Part shown: one piece after another, positions 42,965 to 54,394 of the stretch
Layout: every line of letters begins with the position of its first letter
Numbering within the stretch: position 1 is the first letter of the stretch
From: Paralithodes platypus
Lineage: Eukaryota > Arthropoda > Malacostraca > Decapoda > Lithodidae
Assembly (NCBI GenBank): GCA_032716605.1
Contig: CM064552.1
Location: 11,626,747-11,690,746, forward strand
DNA: 64,000 nucleotides
Direction of reading: 5' to 3'
The notes under the pieces: generated by a model
Seen by the model: the letters and a program-made list of their open reading frames with translations, nothing else
What the model was told of the DNA's origin: nothing
The model's database searches: none
Translations under genes and position numbers: made by a program

Positions 42965-43667
42965 ATTATGACAGAATCCGTTATATTTACCATATAAAGC
43001 ATTATTTTCTTATGTTCTTATTTCTTCTCCATGTGCATTTATTTTACTTATATGATGAACATATGAACGTTGAAGAGCGATAAAGAAGTGGGAAAAGCAT
43101 TAGGGTGGTGCAAAACTTATATTTTCGCCGCCCAGTCATATCTTGGGGCAGCAGGCTGAGATGGGCGGGTGCCCAACCCCGAATAGGGGTTGAAATAGGG
43201 GAGCTATCCCCCCGCCAAAGGCGGCTTTCTAGGGCCTTTCCTAGCTGATGCTGAGAGGATTGGGTTCTAGTCATGTGGTGATGGGCTGGTCTATCAGAGT
43301 GAGAACTGAGCAATCTCTGCCATACCCATAGCTTACTCTGACTGTTCCTTTAACTTATATATTTTCTAGATCTCAAGTGATGGCGTCTCTTCCGTGGATT
43401 GACCTCCCAATCTACCAAGATTGGAAGCCAAAGCGTCACATTTTTCCCTTGCCCCTCAACTTTCTCTTCATAATTGCTGAGGGGCACAGGGCCCTGGGTG
43501 GGGCTTTGGTTTCCGGGCGTTTCCGCACCCTCCTCAGCTCCCCGCCATGGAGTGGCTTCGGTCACCCAGGCTTTATTGTGGTCGGCGGGGAGGGTTCTGT
43601 GGGGGCACTCGGTTATGGCCTTGGAATTGCTCGGGGCCTTGGGGCTGTTCGGCCAGGCAGCTTGGGG

Positions 43668-43731
<64 letters not shown>
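42965..43731 (+). mobile_element. family C retroelement with long (AAC)n tail
   Basis: A roughly 700-bp body ('gcgggtgcccaaccccg', 'ggcggctttctagggccttt', 'gggctgttcggccaggcagc') ends in about 60 bp of AAC repeat (43670-43731). The same body is found at 51844-52368 with a 16-bp target duplication, so it is a retroposed unit (LINE 3' region or SINE). Possible frames over it (e.g. SLPWIDLPIYQDW) are not clearly coding. Confidence 0.75.
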
Positions 43732-43799
43732 CACACCCTCCCCTTGCAACGTCTCAACACACTGAGCGGCCCGAGGTTGATCTCACAGTACTAATGGGT

Positions 43800-44101
43800 C
43801 TCTAAATGATGCAACCCTCTCTTCCAGCTTGCCTGATGATAATTAGCACGGAAAATAACCGATAAATGATGAAAATAAGAGGGAAAATTGCCGATAATTG
43901 AGGAGGGAAAAAGTGGGGAAGGGGGGGTTGAGACATATTCATGAGTGGTAGGAAGTACTAGAGGGGAATTATCTCACCTAATGACATATTCCTTTGTTTG
44001 AGAGCCCCTGGGGCGCTTTGGAAGGGTTTTTTCATGGTCTTGCTTCCATGAGGCCTATCGCATTCGCTATGAACATACTACCGTGAGGCTTATCGCACTT
44101 G
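43800..44101. other. dispersed non-coding repeat
   Basis: 'ggcctatcgcattcgctat' and the preceding G-rich tract resemble 19060-19250. No gene. Confidence 0.4.
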
Positions 44102-44108
44102 CCGGGTT

Positions 44109-44171
44109 TTATCTATCTATCTATTGCCTGACGCCGTGATCCCCGAAGGGGTGGCCACGAACGAACCGCCC
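44109..44171 (-). mobile_element. 63-bp RTE 3'-tail insertion
   Basis: The complement of the family B 3' terminus (TATC repeats, 'attgcctgacgccgtgatcc', 'ccgaaggggtggccacgaac'), flanked by CCGGGTT at 44102-44108 and 44172-44178. Confidence 0.82.
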
Positions 44172-44439
44172 CCGGGTTAATAGGGACAATAGGTAAGTAC
44201 TGTATAGGCTTGCAATATTATTATAATTTCTCAATATCGTCCGCATGGAGGATTTGTGATATTAACAACTTTTAAAATCCTGAAATGGCCTATTAAAAAC
44301 AGTCCCGCGCATAAACAAACCCCATTTCGTCATCTCTTCTCGGTAAGGGTTGTGTTGGCGGGTGTATCGTCGCTTTGTTTACATTACTCGTACGCATATG
44401 GTTATGTTCCCGTCAGATTTGACTGGGTTTTTTCCAAAA

Positions 44440-44570
44440 TTATCCCACGGCCAGCTGTTATTTGCGGCCCCCTAGCTGGAAATATATACAGTACCGGTAT
44501 GATGATGACAATAAGACATGGGGTGGGGGTGCTTTGACCTATTATTGCATCCCACAGCCGTTATGGGTAA
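44440..44570. mobile_element. family D hairpin MITE fragment
   Basis: 'tatttgcggccccctagctg' , 'gatgatgacaataagacatg' and 'tattattgcatcccac' match the family D core. Confidence 0.55.
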
Positions 44571-45509
44571 GCTAATGCAATTCCTCCATTCACTGAATGA
44601 TAAATAACAATAAACCACTATATTCCTTAAAAAAAAAAAAAAAAAAATCTTAGTAAGTAAGCCGGCATAACTGATCTTACATGGTACAGTACCAATACGA
44701 TATATGAGGGTCGATCAGTACTCGAGCGTCACCCGTTTCTCAGTGTAAATGGACAACCGCTAGATATACCCAAATATATCATAGGCCAGGGCTACCGTGA
44801 ATTTTATCTGTCGTTTTCCGTGCTAAATAATGCTGTCATTGGTCAGGAACTCCATCCAATTACAGTGCACACAGTGGATATGGTGCCAACCGGTTATATT
44901 TCTCATTTATCAGTGCAACTATGGCAATAATACTCAAATAAGTACAGTATCTGAGCTCATTCTTAGTACTCTATGCTGCCACACTGAGTTCACTGTATTC
45001 TATACTGTACTGTACTTTCAAACATGTGTTAGGCCTACTTTATTCCTCATCATCATATTTTCCCTCAACCGAGGGAAAACTATGAAAACAATCTGGGTAA
45101 CTGTTCTAATCTTTAGACATGAGTAATATATAAAGGCCAGCCTAAATGTGGCAAATTGAATACTATTTCTCATTTCATAATTTATTCAGGGTTTACATAA
45201 ATATAACAAATATAAACCAACCCCTAAGCCTTTATTTACCGTGAAACAAATTAAATGGCAAAATTACCGTTACACAAAAAATCTGTAATTTCATTACGAA
45301 GCATGAGTTACGTCACACTCATCCTTACACGCCATCAATGCTCATTGTTCTCTGTGCTAGTAGATGAAAATCTGTAAATGGCAGCACTAACGTAAGCCAA
45401 TTGAATGACCAGTTAGACCCAGAAGTAAGCAAGGTATCATTCAAGGAGCCTACCGGCGTGGTCCCATACTGTCTGCGTTTGCCTCATATTAGACCGTTTT
45501 GGGGGTTGA
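44571..45509. other. non-coding, no gene seen
   Basis: AT-rich with a poly-A run at 44630-44647. No supported feature. Confidence 0.4.
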
Positions 45510-46885
45510 GGGCCCCACCCAGGACGAACATGGTACAGGAGGGGTGGGTTTCCTGGTGGCAGAGAGGTGGGCAGATTGTATTATAGAAGTTAAAAGGTTT
45601 AATGCAAGACTGATTTTACTAAGAATGCAAGTCGGGGCGAGAGTCATAGATGTTATATCAGCATAAGCCCCCAAAGCAGGCTTAGGTAGAGAGGTCAAAG
45701 AACAGTTCTGGAATGAATTATTATGGGTGGTTGTCGGATGCAAGGAAGGGGAGGTAGAAATTGTGGGGGGAGACTTGAATGGGCATGTCGGGGCAGGTGC
45801 CGACGGGTATGAGGGAGTGCACGGAGGACAGGGCTATGGCCGAAGCAACCTTGGAGGTGAATACATACTGGAGCACTGTGCTGCCACAGGCATGGTGGTG
45901 TGTAATACTGTACTATGTTTAGGAAAAGGATGAGCCATCTGATAACATATGAATAAGGTGGCTCCAGTAGCCAGATAGACTACTCCCTGACCAGCAAATC
46001 TGACAGGAAATGGGTTAGATACACTAACATCAAACGAGGTGAAGAATGCATCCCCCAACACAAGCTCCTAGTATGTGACATGTGCCTAAGTAGAGCTCCT
46101 GTTAGAAAGAAAGTTCATTTGCCAAATAGGAAAGTATGGTTGTTGGAAAAAGAGGAGTACAGAGACAGATTCCAAAACAAAATGATGGAAATCGAAAGGA
46201 GAATGGGTGCTAGGCCAGATGATGTTGATAGCAAATGGAACTTTATATAACGCAGTCTCCTCGATGCCACAGACAAAGTCTGTGGCAAAACAAAGGGGCC
46301 ACCCAGACATAAGTTCTCCTGGTGGTGGAACAACGATGTCGAAGCTGCAGTCAGAGAGAAAAAAGATGTTTCAAAGTATGGAACGAAGGTGGCAGCAAGG
46401 AAGAATACCTGTCCGCCAAACGTAATGCTAGAAGCGAGGTCTACTGGGCAAAGAAAACCATACAGGATAGCGTCATAGAACAAGTTTACAGCACTAATAA
46501 TACCAATGGGGTTTATAAATTAGCTAAGAATGTGAGGGACTGTAGTCAGGACATCGTGGGTGTAAGATGCATAAATAATGACAGTGGCATGACTGTTTAC
46601 ACAGAAAACGAAATCAGAGAGGCATGGAAGGAGCATTATGAAAGACTGCTCAATGCGGAGTTTGCATGGAACAGAGAACAGCTCAGCACTGCAGTCCCAG
46701 TACAAGGCCTTTGATAGGGTACGACGCTGTTAAAGGTGGGGGTGCATGGGTTGAGATAAACATGGAATAATAATCGCTATCTTCATTCTTAGGCAAATGC
46801 AAGAGAGGTTCTTAGGGAAAACAGGGAGTTATACCTAGTTTTTGTAGACCTGGAGAAGGCCTTTGACCGGGAGCCCAGGGATTCT
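45510..46885 (+). pseudogene. RTE-like LINE, family A copy 3 (internal deletions)
   Basis: The sequence is homologous to family A copy 1 from the endonuclease (45540-45910, including GGDLNGHVGAGADGYEG) through the linker (46000-46700) and into RT motif A ('FVDLEKAFDREPR', about 46840-46880), where it stops. About 750 bp of RT-proximal sequence is missing near 46710-46780. It lacks all three DNA transposons found in copy 1, so it provides their empty sites at about 45589, 45757 and 45908. Multiple frameshifts and stops. Confidence 0.85.
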
Positions 46886-47575
46886 ATTCATTGTCGATAC
46901 AGTAGTATCAATTGCTTGCTTTTGTGATTTCCTTAGTTTATTTGTACGATAAATGTAGGTTACTTGTACTGTAGGGTAGAAATTGGTAGGAGTCACTTGA
47001 GGCATGCTATACTTACAGGTACCGGTACCTACCCGATAGCACTATCGTTAGTGAGTGCTGTACAGTATTTATTTGTATATATTGTTAATATCTTGTCAAA
47101 TTGCAAATTTGCTTTTAATATAACATTTTGATATAAATTGTAGTTTCTTTATTCATACAGAATTTAGTAAAATTTACCAGAACGTCCCAGACTTCCCAAA
47201 TTGACTAATTCCTTGAACGTGACGATAGTGCGTTGTTATGTATGCGATTAGTTTGCTTGGGAAACAGATTAACTTGCTCATGAAGTGATGTAGCCTACGA
47301 CCTATGTGGTGGATTGTGTTCTTTTATTTCATAATTTTATTTTGTTAAAGCGTTGTTTTCACATAGCGATTTTGATTAGTTCTTTTGCCTTTATATTGTC
47401 TTTGTCCATGTTTTGGTTTGTTTATTTTGCAAGTTTTACATTATAATTTCAAAACAGAAAAACTGTATGGTCCGCAGTGTTTTTGAAAAATGTGCTTATT
47501 GATTAGTTTACATTAGGTAGGTTACGTTAGATTAGGTAAATCAAGAGTACCGGTAATAGAAAAAAAAGGGAACGA
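46886..47575. other. non-coding, no gene seen
   Basis: AT-rich. No supported feature. Confidence 0.4.
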
Positions 47576-47579
47576 TGTA

Positions 47580-48350
47580 CCGGTAGTATCCGGGTGTAGG
47601 CTGCAGGCCGACAATCGTCATGTTTACATAGGTCGATCGCTTGTGGGTCAGTTCTTGTCTATTTTTTTCTGTTATTTGCCCCCTGCTGGCAATATATATG
47701 ATGATATCAATAAGTCATGGGGGGGGGGGGGTGATGGGAGGCAAAGCCCCCCTCAACTTATTATTGTATCCCACGACAGTCAAAATGGCAAAATTTTTAA
47801 GTGCGGGCGTACTGCCAGCCTTGTTTACACTATGTGTAGTGGCGTCGGACCTTTGCCATCATGTTCCCGTCTATTTTGACTGCCCTTGGATACAATATTA
47901 TGTTGAGGGGGGGGGGTTTTGATCCCCCTCACCCCCCCTGACATATTGTCATCATCATATATATTGCCAACAGGGGGCAAATTACCGAAAAAATTGCCGT
48001 CAAAATAAACGCGAACTTAACCACGGCAATCGACAAATGTAAACATGACAGCGGCGGCGGGGAGGCGTCAGACCTTTGCAATCATGGTCCCGTCTATTTT
48101 GAATGCCATTGGATACAATAATATGTTGAGGGGGGGCTTTGCCCCACCTCACCCCCCCATGACATATTGTATCATCATGTATATTGCCAGCAGGGGGCAA
48201 ATAACAAAAAAAAAAAAAAATCGCCGTCAAAATAGACGCGAAGTTAACCGCGGCGATCGCCCTATGTAAACATGACGACCGTACGCCCGGAATCTACATC
48301 CATCCCGTCAAAATAGACGGGAACCTGATTGCGAGCATCCGCGTAGTGTA
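47580..48350. mobile_element. family D hairpin MITEs, two or three adjoining copies
   Basis: Three hairpin cores (about 47715-47755, 47900-47945, 48125-48165), each with a G-run, a short loop and a C-run, beside 'atatattgccagcaggggg' and 'gtcaaaatagacg' segments. Terminal-type sequences 'gtcatgtttacataggtcga' (47616) and 'gacgaccgtacgcccggaat' (48274) lie at the outside in inverted orientation. Confidence 0.75.
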
Positions 48351-48535
48351 AACAAGGCAGGTGGTACACCCGCATACTACATCCTTGTCTAAAAAACTGT
48401 TGCAGATTTATCACCTCCATATTTTAGCTGTGAACGCAATTTCCAGTCCTACTCGTGAACCACAATGCATATCCTTGGCACTAGCCCATCATCTACTAAT
48501 ATGTGCACAATGCTTCGTGTTAGTGGCGCCTTTAA

Positions 48536-49367
48536 CCCGGGAATTGCGGGAAGACTCTTAAGAGTTCCCCCGGCAGACTGCGGGAAGACTCTTAAGAGTC
48601 AGGGAAAAAATAAATAAATTTAAAACACCGAAAAAAAAAAAAAAAAAAAATGTTTGCCCCTGGGCCATGCCAAATATCACTCCTCCACCTCCCCTTCTTC
48701 CCCAGTTTCCTCCTCTCCTTCAGTTATCACCTATTTTCCTGTGGTCTATTTTCGTGCTAACATTAGCGAGTTGGTAATAATAATAATAATAATAATAATA
48801 GTTCTTAAAGCTAGCGCATGCTAAGCTAGCTAAGGATAGCTCAATAAGGCCAATTAGGCGTATTTCCATTGGGGTCCTGTACTACTACCCCATCCCTTTG
48901 CTCATGAGGGATGGTAACGACTCAGTGCTTGTGAAAAATCTTTAATGCGCCGAGCGTGGGCGCGAACCCGGGCCTTCTGGGTGGAAGTCCAAGACGCTAG
49001 TTACTACACCAAGCGAGCCGCTTGGCAGGGCGTTGTCATCACTTAGCAAGCGAGTGCAAGAGAGAGAGAGAGAGTATCGATCGACAGTCTCTCTCCACAG
49101 GTGGAGGAAAGTGGTGGGCTGGGAGGTTGCCTCAGCCATACATTGTGTAACTCCCGGCCTGTATCGCCGATTTTGACCATCCAAACGCTGTTTCCACTTG
49201 TTTTATTGTTGTAACAGGTTAATACCTTTATAATTAACCTATAATAGGCGCATATGGATAAGTATTAATGCTATTTATGGTAAAATCAATATTTTAGTGA
49301 TGGGAACAGCTCAAATACGTCAGCACAGGAGTGTGGTGTCTCATACCACCCATGCGCACTTCAGAGG
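48536..49367. mobile_element. TTAA MITE, family I copy 2 (no DIRS), with a SINE
   Basis: TTAA at 48532-48535 and 49368-49371; CCCGGGAATTGCGGGAAGAC at the left end. It aligns with the two halves of the MITE that flank the DIRS element. The position corresponding to the DIRS insertion reads 'aagtattaatgctatttatg' (about 49261-49280) without interruption. A tRNA-derived SINE (48777-49021) is nested in the left half. Confidence 0.88.
48777..49021 (-). mobile_element. tRNA-derived SINE S2 with (ATT)n tail (minus)
   Basis: On the minus strand it begins GCGGCTCGCTTGGTGTAGT (A-box-like TTGGTGTAGTAAC) and has GGGTTCGCGCCCAC (B-box-like). It ends in 'gctagctttaagaac' and ATT repeats (plus-strand taataataataataataata at 48777-48800). 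TTGG borders both sides. A second, almost identical copy lies at 56092-56333. Confidence 0.85.
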
Positions 49368-49469
49368 TTAAGAGTAAAGTCTGTGATAAATCCGCCCCTT
49401 CGTGTTTTAATCTCCCAGGTTTGTCGTCTAACTGGCCAGTCCATTTATACCAACTCGCACGCGGGATGT

Positions 49470-49566
49470 ATACTTAATCATCATATATCTCGCTCTTGGT
49501 AATGCCCCCTACTGGCAACATAGATGACTACAATAAGTCCTTAGGGGGGAGGAGCCTCCCCTAAGG
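49470..49566. mobile_element. family D MITE fragment, left of CR1 insertion
   Basis: 'gccccctactggcaacatag' and a G-run/C-run hairpin (gggggga..tcccc) of family D. The matching continuation ('caaaatagacgggaacatga') resumes at about 51545, beyond the LINE. Confidence 0.5.
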
Positions 49567-51536
49567 ACACCAAAATTGAACAGCATAATCCATATGGGGT
49601 CTCACTAATGACAAGTAAAGTTTTAAGATAACATCAGCAGTTCTGTTACTCACACTCCTAGAGATGAACCCGAGAATCCTGTTTGTCTTGTTTCGAACGC
49701 TTATACACTGTTTTCTAGGCTTCAAATCATTGCTAACAAACACACCTAGATCTTTCTCACAATTTGAGTTTTCTAATTCCATATTAGCTAGTTTATATTT
49801 AACATTTGTATGCATCTTCCCTATCTTTAATACCTTGCATTTGTCAATGTTAAACTTCATCTGCCAATTTACTGACCATTCGTGTAAGGTATCTAGATCC
49901 CTTTGGAGGCACTCTATATCTCTATCTGAATACATTTTTCTCCCCATTTTGGTATCGTCTGCAAATTTACTTATCCTACTAGTTATACCTAAGTCAAGGT
50001 AATTTATGTATATAACAAACAACAGAGGACCTAATACAGATCCCTGGGGGACACCACTTTTGACTGCTCCCCATTCTGACTTTGTACCATTTATGCTAAT
50101 GCTCTGCTTCCTACCAATTAGCCATGACCTAATCCATCCCAACAACGCCCCACCTATTCCATGCGCCTCAACCTTTCTCATCAATCTCTCATGGGGGACT
50201 CTGTCGAAAGCTTTACTGAAATCTAAATATATTATATCATATGACTTGTCATTATCTACTGCTTCATATACCTCTGAGAAAAAACTAAGCAAATTAGTAA
50301 GGCAAGAACGTCCCTGAGTGAATCCATGCTGAGAAGAATTTATTAAATTAAATGTGTCTAAGTGGTTTCTAATTTTACTAGCAATAATTGACTCTAGTAG
50401 CTTTCCTATGATTGATGTAAGACTAATGGGACGGTAATTGGATGCTATTGATTTATCACCTCTTTTGAAGATCGGAACTACGTTTGCAAGCTTCCAAGCT
50501 TCTGGAACTATACCTGTCTCTAATGATTTTTTTTTTTTTTTTCTATATTCCAACTACTCCCTCTCGGGCATAGGCCGAGAGCCTGTACATTCCACCGCTC
50601 AACACGGTGAAGCCTGTGAGGTCTTGTTCCAGTCTGGGGAGTGAGACATGTGAAGCATCCATCATGGCTCGAAGCAGCTCCATCTCTGAAGCGGCCGGTT
50701 GCTTCGCTCAAGTGCTTCACCGTCTCACCCTCCAGACTCAGACCCTCACTCTCAGAATGCCACCTATTGAACAGTGAACTCACTAGGCATTGTCCCCCTG
50801 TAACATATTTTGAATATGGGAATATTCATACAGTGTTATTTAATCAGGGAACAATGGGGGTATTTTGGGGGCATTTCGGTGGGCTTTGTGGTAATGCACT
50901 GATCAATACTAGGTAGCCTACAGCACAAATTCAATCCCAATAATATCTTCCCATTGACATATCGGGATTTTAACCCGGGTCCATTGGATTACCAATCCAG
51001 TGGCATGACCACTCCACCACACCTCCCCTTGATATAGAATAGAAATGTTAATGGGTAACTTAACTCATCTCTACATTCTTTTAATACTCTAGCATATACC
51101 TCATCAGGACCAGGCGATTTATGAGGTTTCAGTCTGTCAATTTCCTTAAGCACATCATTTCTACTTATAGTAACTGTACTTAACCTATTTTCTATACTAT
51201 CGCTATATACAGTACCTTACGGACTTCTGGAAACTGTGCCAAATTTTCATTAGTGAAAACGGAAAGAAATTGACTATTTAATGTACTGCACATTTCTAAA
51301 TCATTTTCTGTCATTTCTCCTATCGAAGTTTTAAGGGGACCAATTACATTTCTAACCTTGGATTTATATACTGTAGTTGGTAAAAAGCTTTAGGATTATT
51401 TTTTGACTTTTTTGAGTCATTGGCAACCTTAATTTCATAATTTCTTTTTTCTTTCCTAATATCCTTTTTTACCTGTCTTGATAGATTCTGATAGTAAGCA
51501 AGTACTGTAGGTGAATTTCGCCTTTCTTAATTTTTC
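49567..51536 (-). pseudogene. CR1-like LINE reverse transcriptase, split by a SINE
   Basis: On the minus strand, 51536 down to about 51031 encodes the linker with 'KPHKSPGPDEVYA' (broken). After the SINE, 50526-49567 encodes an open RT core: ETGIVPEAWKLANVVPIFK, GFTQGRSCLTNLL, LDFSKAFDRVPHERL (motif A), SGVPQGSVLGPLLFVIYIN (motif B), FADDTKM (motif C) and 'YLSLVRPHMDYAVQFWCP' at the end. The catalytic Asp residues are retained. The thumb, the C-terminus and the 3' tail are absent, which is unusual for a LINE insertion. The 3' end was either deleted or removed by recombination in the flanking family D repeats. Confidence 0.87.
50527..51030 (-). mobile_element. tRNA-derived SINE S1 (minus) inside the CR1-like LINE
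   Basis: Poly-T at 50527-50542 is the A-tail. On the minus strand the head reads GGGGAGGTGTGGTGGAGTGG (A box TGGTGGAGTGG) with 'ccgggttaaaatcccg' (degenerate B box). The body matches 56726-57214. It separates the linker and core of the LINE reverse transcriptase. Confidence 0.85.
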
Positions 51537-51659
51537 CAAAGGCAGTCAAAATAGACGGGAACATGATGGCAAACGTTCGCCGCTGCTCTGCGTAGTGTAA
51601 ACAAGGCTGGCGGTACGCCCGAATTCTACATTCTACCCAGTATTTCAATTTACTATTAA

Positions 51660-52662
51660 CCCCTCAGACCCGGCTATGTATTCCATACCGAAACCCGGGG
51701 GCCGAAAAATGTCTACGCCTAGGCTACCGTATCTTTGTTATTTTCACTGCTTCCGCATTCTCGTGCATCCCCAAGCGTAGATGTGTTTCGTACCTGTAGA
51801 ATGACGTTGAGTAGAGCTCTCTAAGTCAACTGGTTCAGTTGTGGCGGGTGCCCAACCCCGAAAAGGGTTGAAATAGGGGAGCTATCCCCCCGCCAAAGGC
51901 GGCTTTCTAGGGCCTTTCCTAGCTGATGCTGAGAGGATTGGGTTCTAGTCATGTGGTGATGGGCTGGTCTATCAGAGTGAGAACTGAGCAATCTCTGCCA
52001 TACCCATAGCTTACTCTGACTGTTCCTTTTACTTATATATTTTCTAGATCTCAAGTAACGGCGTCTCTAACGTGGATTGACCTCCCAATCTACCAAGATT
52101 GGAAGCCAAAGCGTCACATTTTTCCTTTGCCCCTCAACTTTCTCTTCATAATTGCTGAGGGGCACAGAGCCCTGGGTGGGGCTTTGGTTTCCCGGGCGTT
52201 TCCGCACCCTCCTCAAGCTCCCCGCCATGGAGTGGCTTCGGTCACCCAGGCTTTATTGTGGTCGGCGGGGAGGGTTCTGTGGGGGCGCTCGGTTATGGCC
52301 TTGGCCTTGCTCGGGGCCTTGGGGCTGTTCGGCCAGGCAGCTTGGGGAACAAAAACAACAACAACAACAACTGGTTCAGTTGTGATGACAATTTCCGTGG
52401 AGATAACTTTGTGGCGATATCAGCAACTTTACACTACTTTTCACTACTTAATAACATACAGGCACACACGAACAAGGACGCTTCTCCTTCTTGTGGTCGG
52501 AGATGCGCGGCGTCGGTCCAACCGGCTGTTGTTTACATGCGTCGGACGGACGCCTCGCACACCAAGCTTATAGGCTTTCAAGCTGCCGGTGCCTCAGAGC
52601 CCTTCCGGGTTCCGCGGGTGTGTTTTTTATGGGTTTCTCAGAGCCCAACCGGGTCTGGTGGG
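51660..52662. mobile_element. TTAA MITE, family H copy 3, with nested retroposon
   Basis: TTAA at 51656-51659; the right flank is mutated to CTAA (52663-52666). The interior shares the family H blocks ('gtagagctctctaagtcaac', 'tgtttacatgcgtcggac'). It is split by the family C insertion 51844-52368. Confidence 0.83.
51844..52368 (+). mobile_element. family C retroposon with 16-bp target duplication
   Basis: Begins GCGGGTGCCCAACCCCG (5'-truncated relative to 42965-43731) and ends in a short AAC tail. Flanked by AACTGGTTCAGTTGTG at 51828-51843 and 52369-52384. The undisrupted target is visible in the other family H copies. Confidence 0.88.
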
Positions 52663-52899
52663 CTAAAGGTGTGAACAATTATATTTGGGCAATATAAAGA
52701 TCTTGTAATTAAATTCATACATCAATTTTATCGTGGCCTATAGGTTTCTTATACCATGTATTTCATTCCAATATGTGTCTAAATGCCCGTAAAAATTTAT
52801 TACTGATCCTGAAAAAAAAAATCCTCTATATCGCCTACCTCCCAAGAGGCAGGTGGCTTTGTTTACATCCGCCGCGAGTGTAGCCTCGGCGTCTCGCGT

Positions 52900-53040
52900 T
52901 GGGGAAAATTTGGTTTGTGCCCCCTACTGTTTAAATATATGAGGATTTCAATAAATCCTAGGGGGGGGGAAAGGGTGAGGGGGGGCTTGCCCCCCCCCCC
53001 CCTCAAAATATTTTGTATCCCACGGCAAACGGTTATGGCC
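52900..53040. mobile_element. family D hairpin MITE fragment
   Basis: 'tttgtgccccctactgttta', a G-run ('gggggggggaaagggtgagg'), then a C-run and 'cctcaaaatattttgtatcc'. Confidence 0.6.
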
Positions 53041-53511
53041 AAATAGTTATTTTTCGCGAGTGGAGGGGCGTGTTTTTAGATTGTTGTTTAATGGGTAAAT
53101 ATGCATTTCCTTACACAACTCTAAACTAGATAAAACAATCACATTTTTTTTTAGCAATTAATTACAAGATCTTTAGCCTATATTGACCTTATATTTTTAC
53201 CCATATTCACTCGTTAGACGTTTTTAAGCCCTCATTTTCCAAGCTTCAAAGCCCTCCCCACTTGTTGTTTTTTTTATTTTTTGTCCTAAGATACCGGTAT
53301 TAGGCTACTGTTTTACAGACTTTTGCCATAATCTTCTAAAAAGTTAGCCTAGGCTACGGTACTGAAACACCACTTTTTTAGTTTCGGTAAATCTACAGTT
53401 ATACTACCCCTCCCCCATTCAAAACGCACCTTTTAGCATGTTTTTGGATGGTTCAGCAGACGCGGAAACTGAAAAAAACCCAATTTTTTATTTATATTAA
53501 TGTCACTAATT

Positions 53512-53547
53512 GGCTACCCCTCTGGGGATCACGGCGTCAGGCAATAG
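53512..53547 (+). mobile_element. 36-bp RTE 3'-tail insertion
   Basis: GGCTACCCCTCTGGGGATCA..GCGTCAGGCAATAG, flanked by ACTAATT at 53505-53511 and 53548-53554. It has the terminal hairpin and a single ATAG. It is the shortest of the tails in the window. Confidence 0.82.
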
Positions 53548-53649
53548 ACTAATTTTCCCATGGATTTATAGTTTTCTGTGTTAATTTTCATCAATATACT
53601 GTACCGGTATAGTGTTTGGAAGTAATTAGCCTACAAGCCTCTGAAAAAA

Positions 53650-53745
53650 CGTTTTCCCCATGAGGAGGGGCTTTGCCCCCCCCCTCACCCCCCATGACTT
53701 ATTGTTATCATCATATATATTGACAGCAGGGGAAAAAAAACAAAT
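53650..53745. mobile_element. family D hairpin core
   Basis: 'gaggaggggctttgcccccc', 'ccatgacttattgttatcat' and 'catatatattgacagcaggg'. Confidence 0.6.
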
Positions 53746-54394
53746 ACACCGCGGCCCAACCGACTGTACACCCAGGTAAACAAACCGCGGATGAGTCTCA
53801 CTTTGCCGAAGGTTTGTAATACAGTACAGTACTTCAATGTATCTATTTCAAGTCAAATATACATTTCCGCGCATCATCAAACCATACTAAGTCTACTACT
53901 AATAATATTAACCTAGGCCTATTAGTACCAACAGAATAGCGACAAAATAGGGGTAGTATAACTGTAGATTTATCTAAGTTAGGTTAGGTAGGCCTAAGAA
54001 TGCTAAGATAAATAAAAATCAAGTGGAAATGGATAGGCCTAGCCTATAAAAATAATGATTAGTTTGAATTAGGCCTAGCCTAGGCCTATATCAGAAACCA
54101 TGGGAAAAACTTGGAAGTTGGAATTAGGCTAACCATGAAATACGAGTAACGAGTGACACCGAAACAAAACATTTATCGGCCTAACCTAGCCTATATTTAG
54201 GCTACAATGACTTAGGCTATTCTCGAACCCAGGCCTGCTAAATAATAAGTGTGAGCATTAGCTAGGCTAGCCTATATTATAGAAGTTGAATAGGCCTATA
54301 ACAGTAGCTATTCTAGCTAAAGGGAAGGCAATGAAGGGAACTGTCAGGATATGCTTAGGTTAGGATAGGCTATAGGCTGCGGCGTAGGCCGGTA
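53746..54394. other. AT-rich non-coding, TAGGCCTA-rich
   Basis: Dense TAGGCCTA/CCTAGGC motifs and TTAGG-like pieces. No gene seen. Confidence 0.4.

Noticed and set aside
43660..43735. Asn/Thr/Gln repeat proteins near the AAC tract
   Set aside because: Trinucleotide repeat in the tail of a retroelement, not a coding polyglutamine region.
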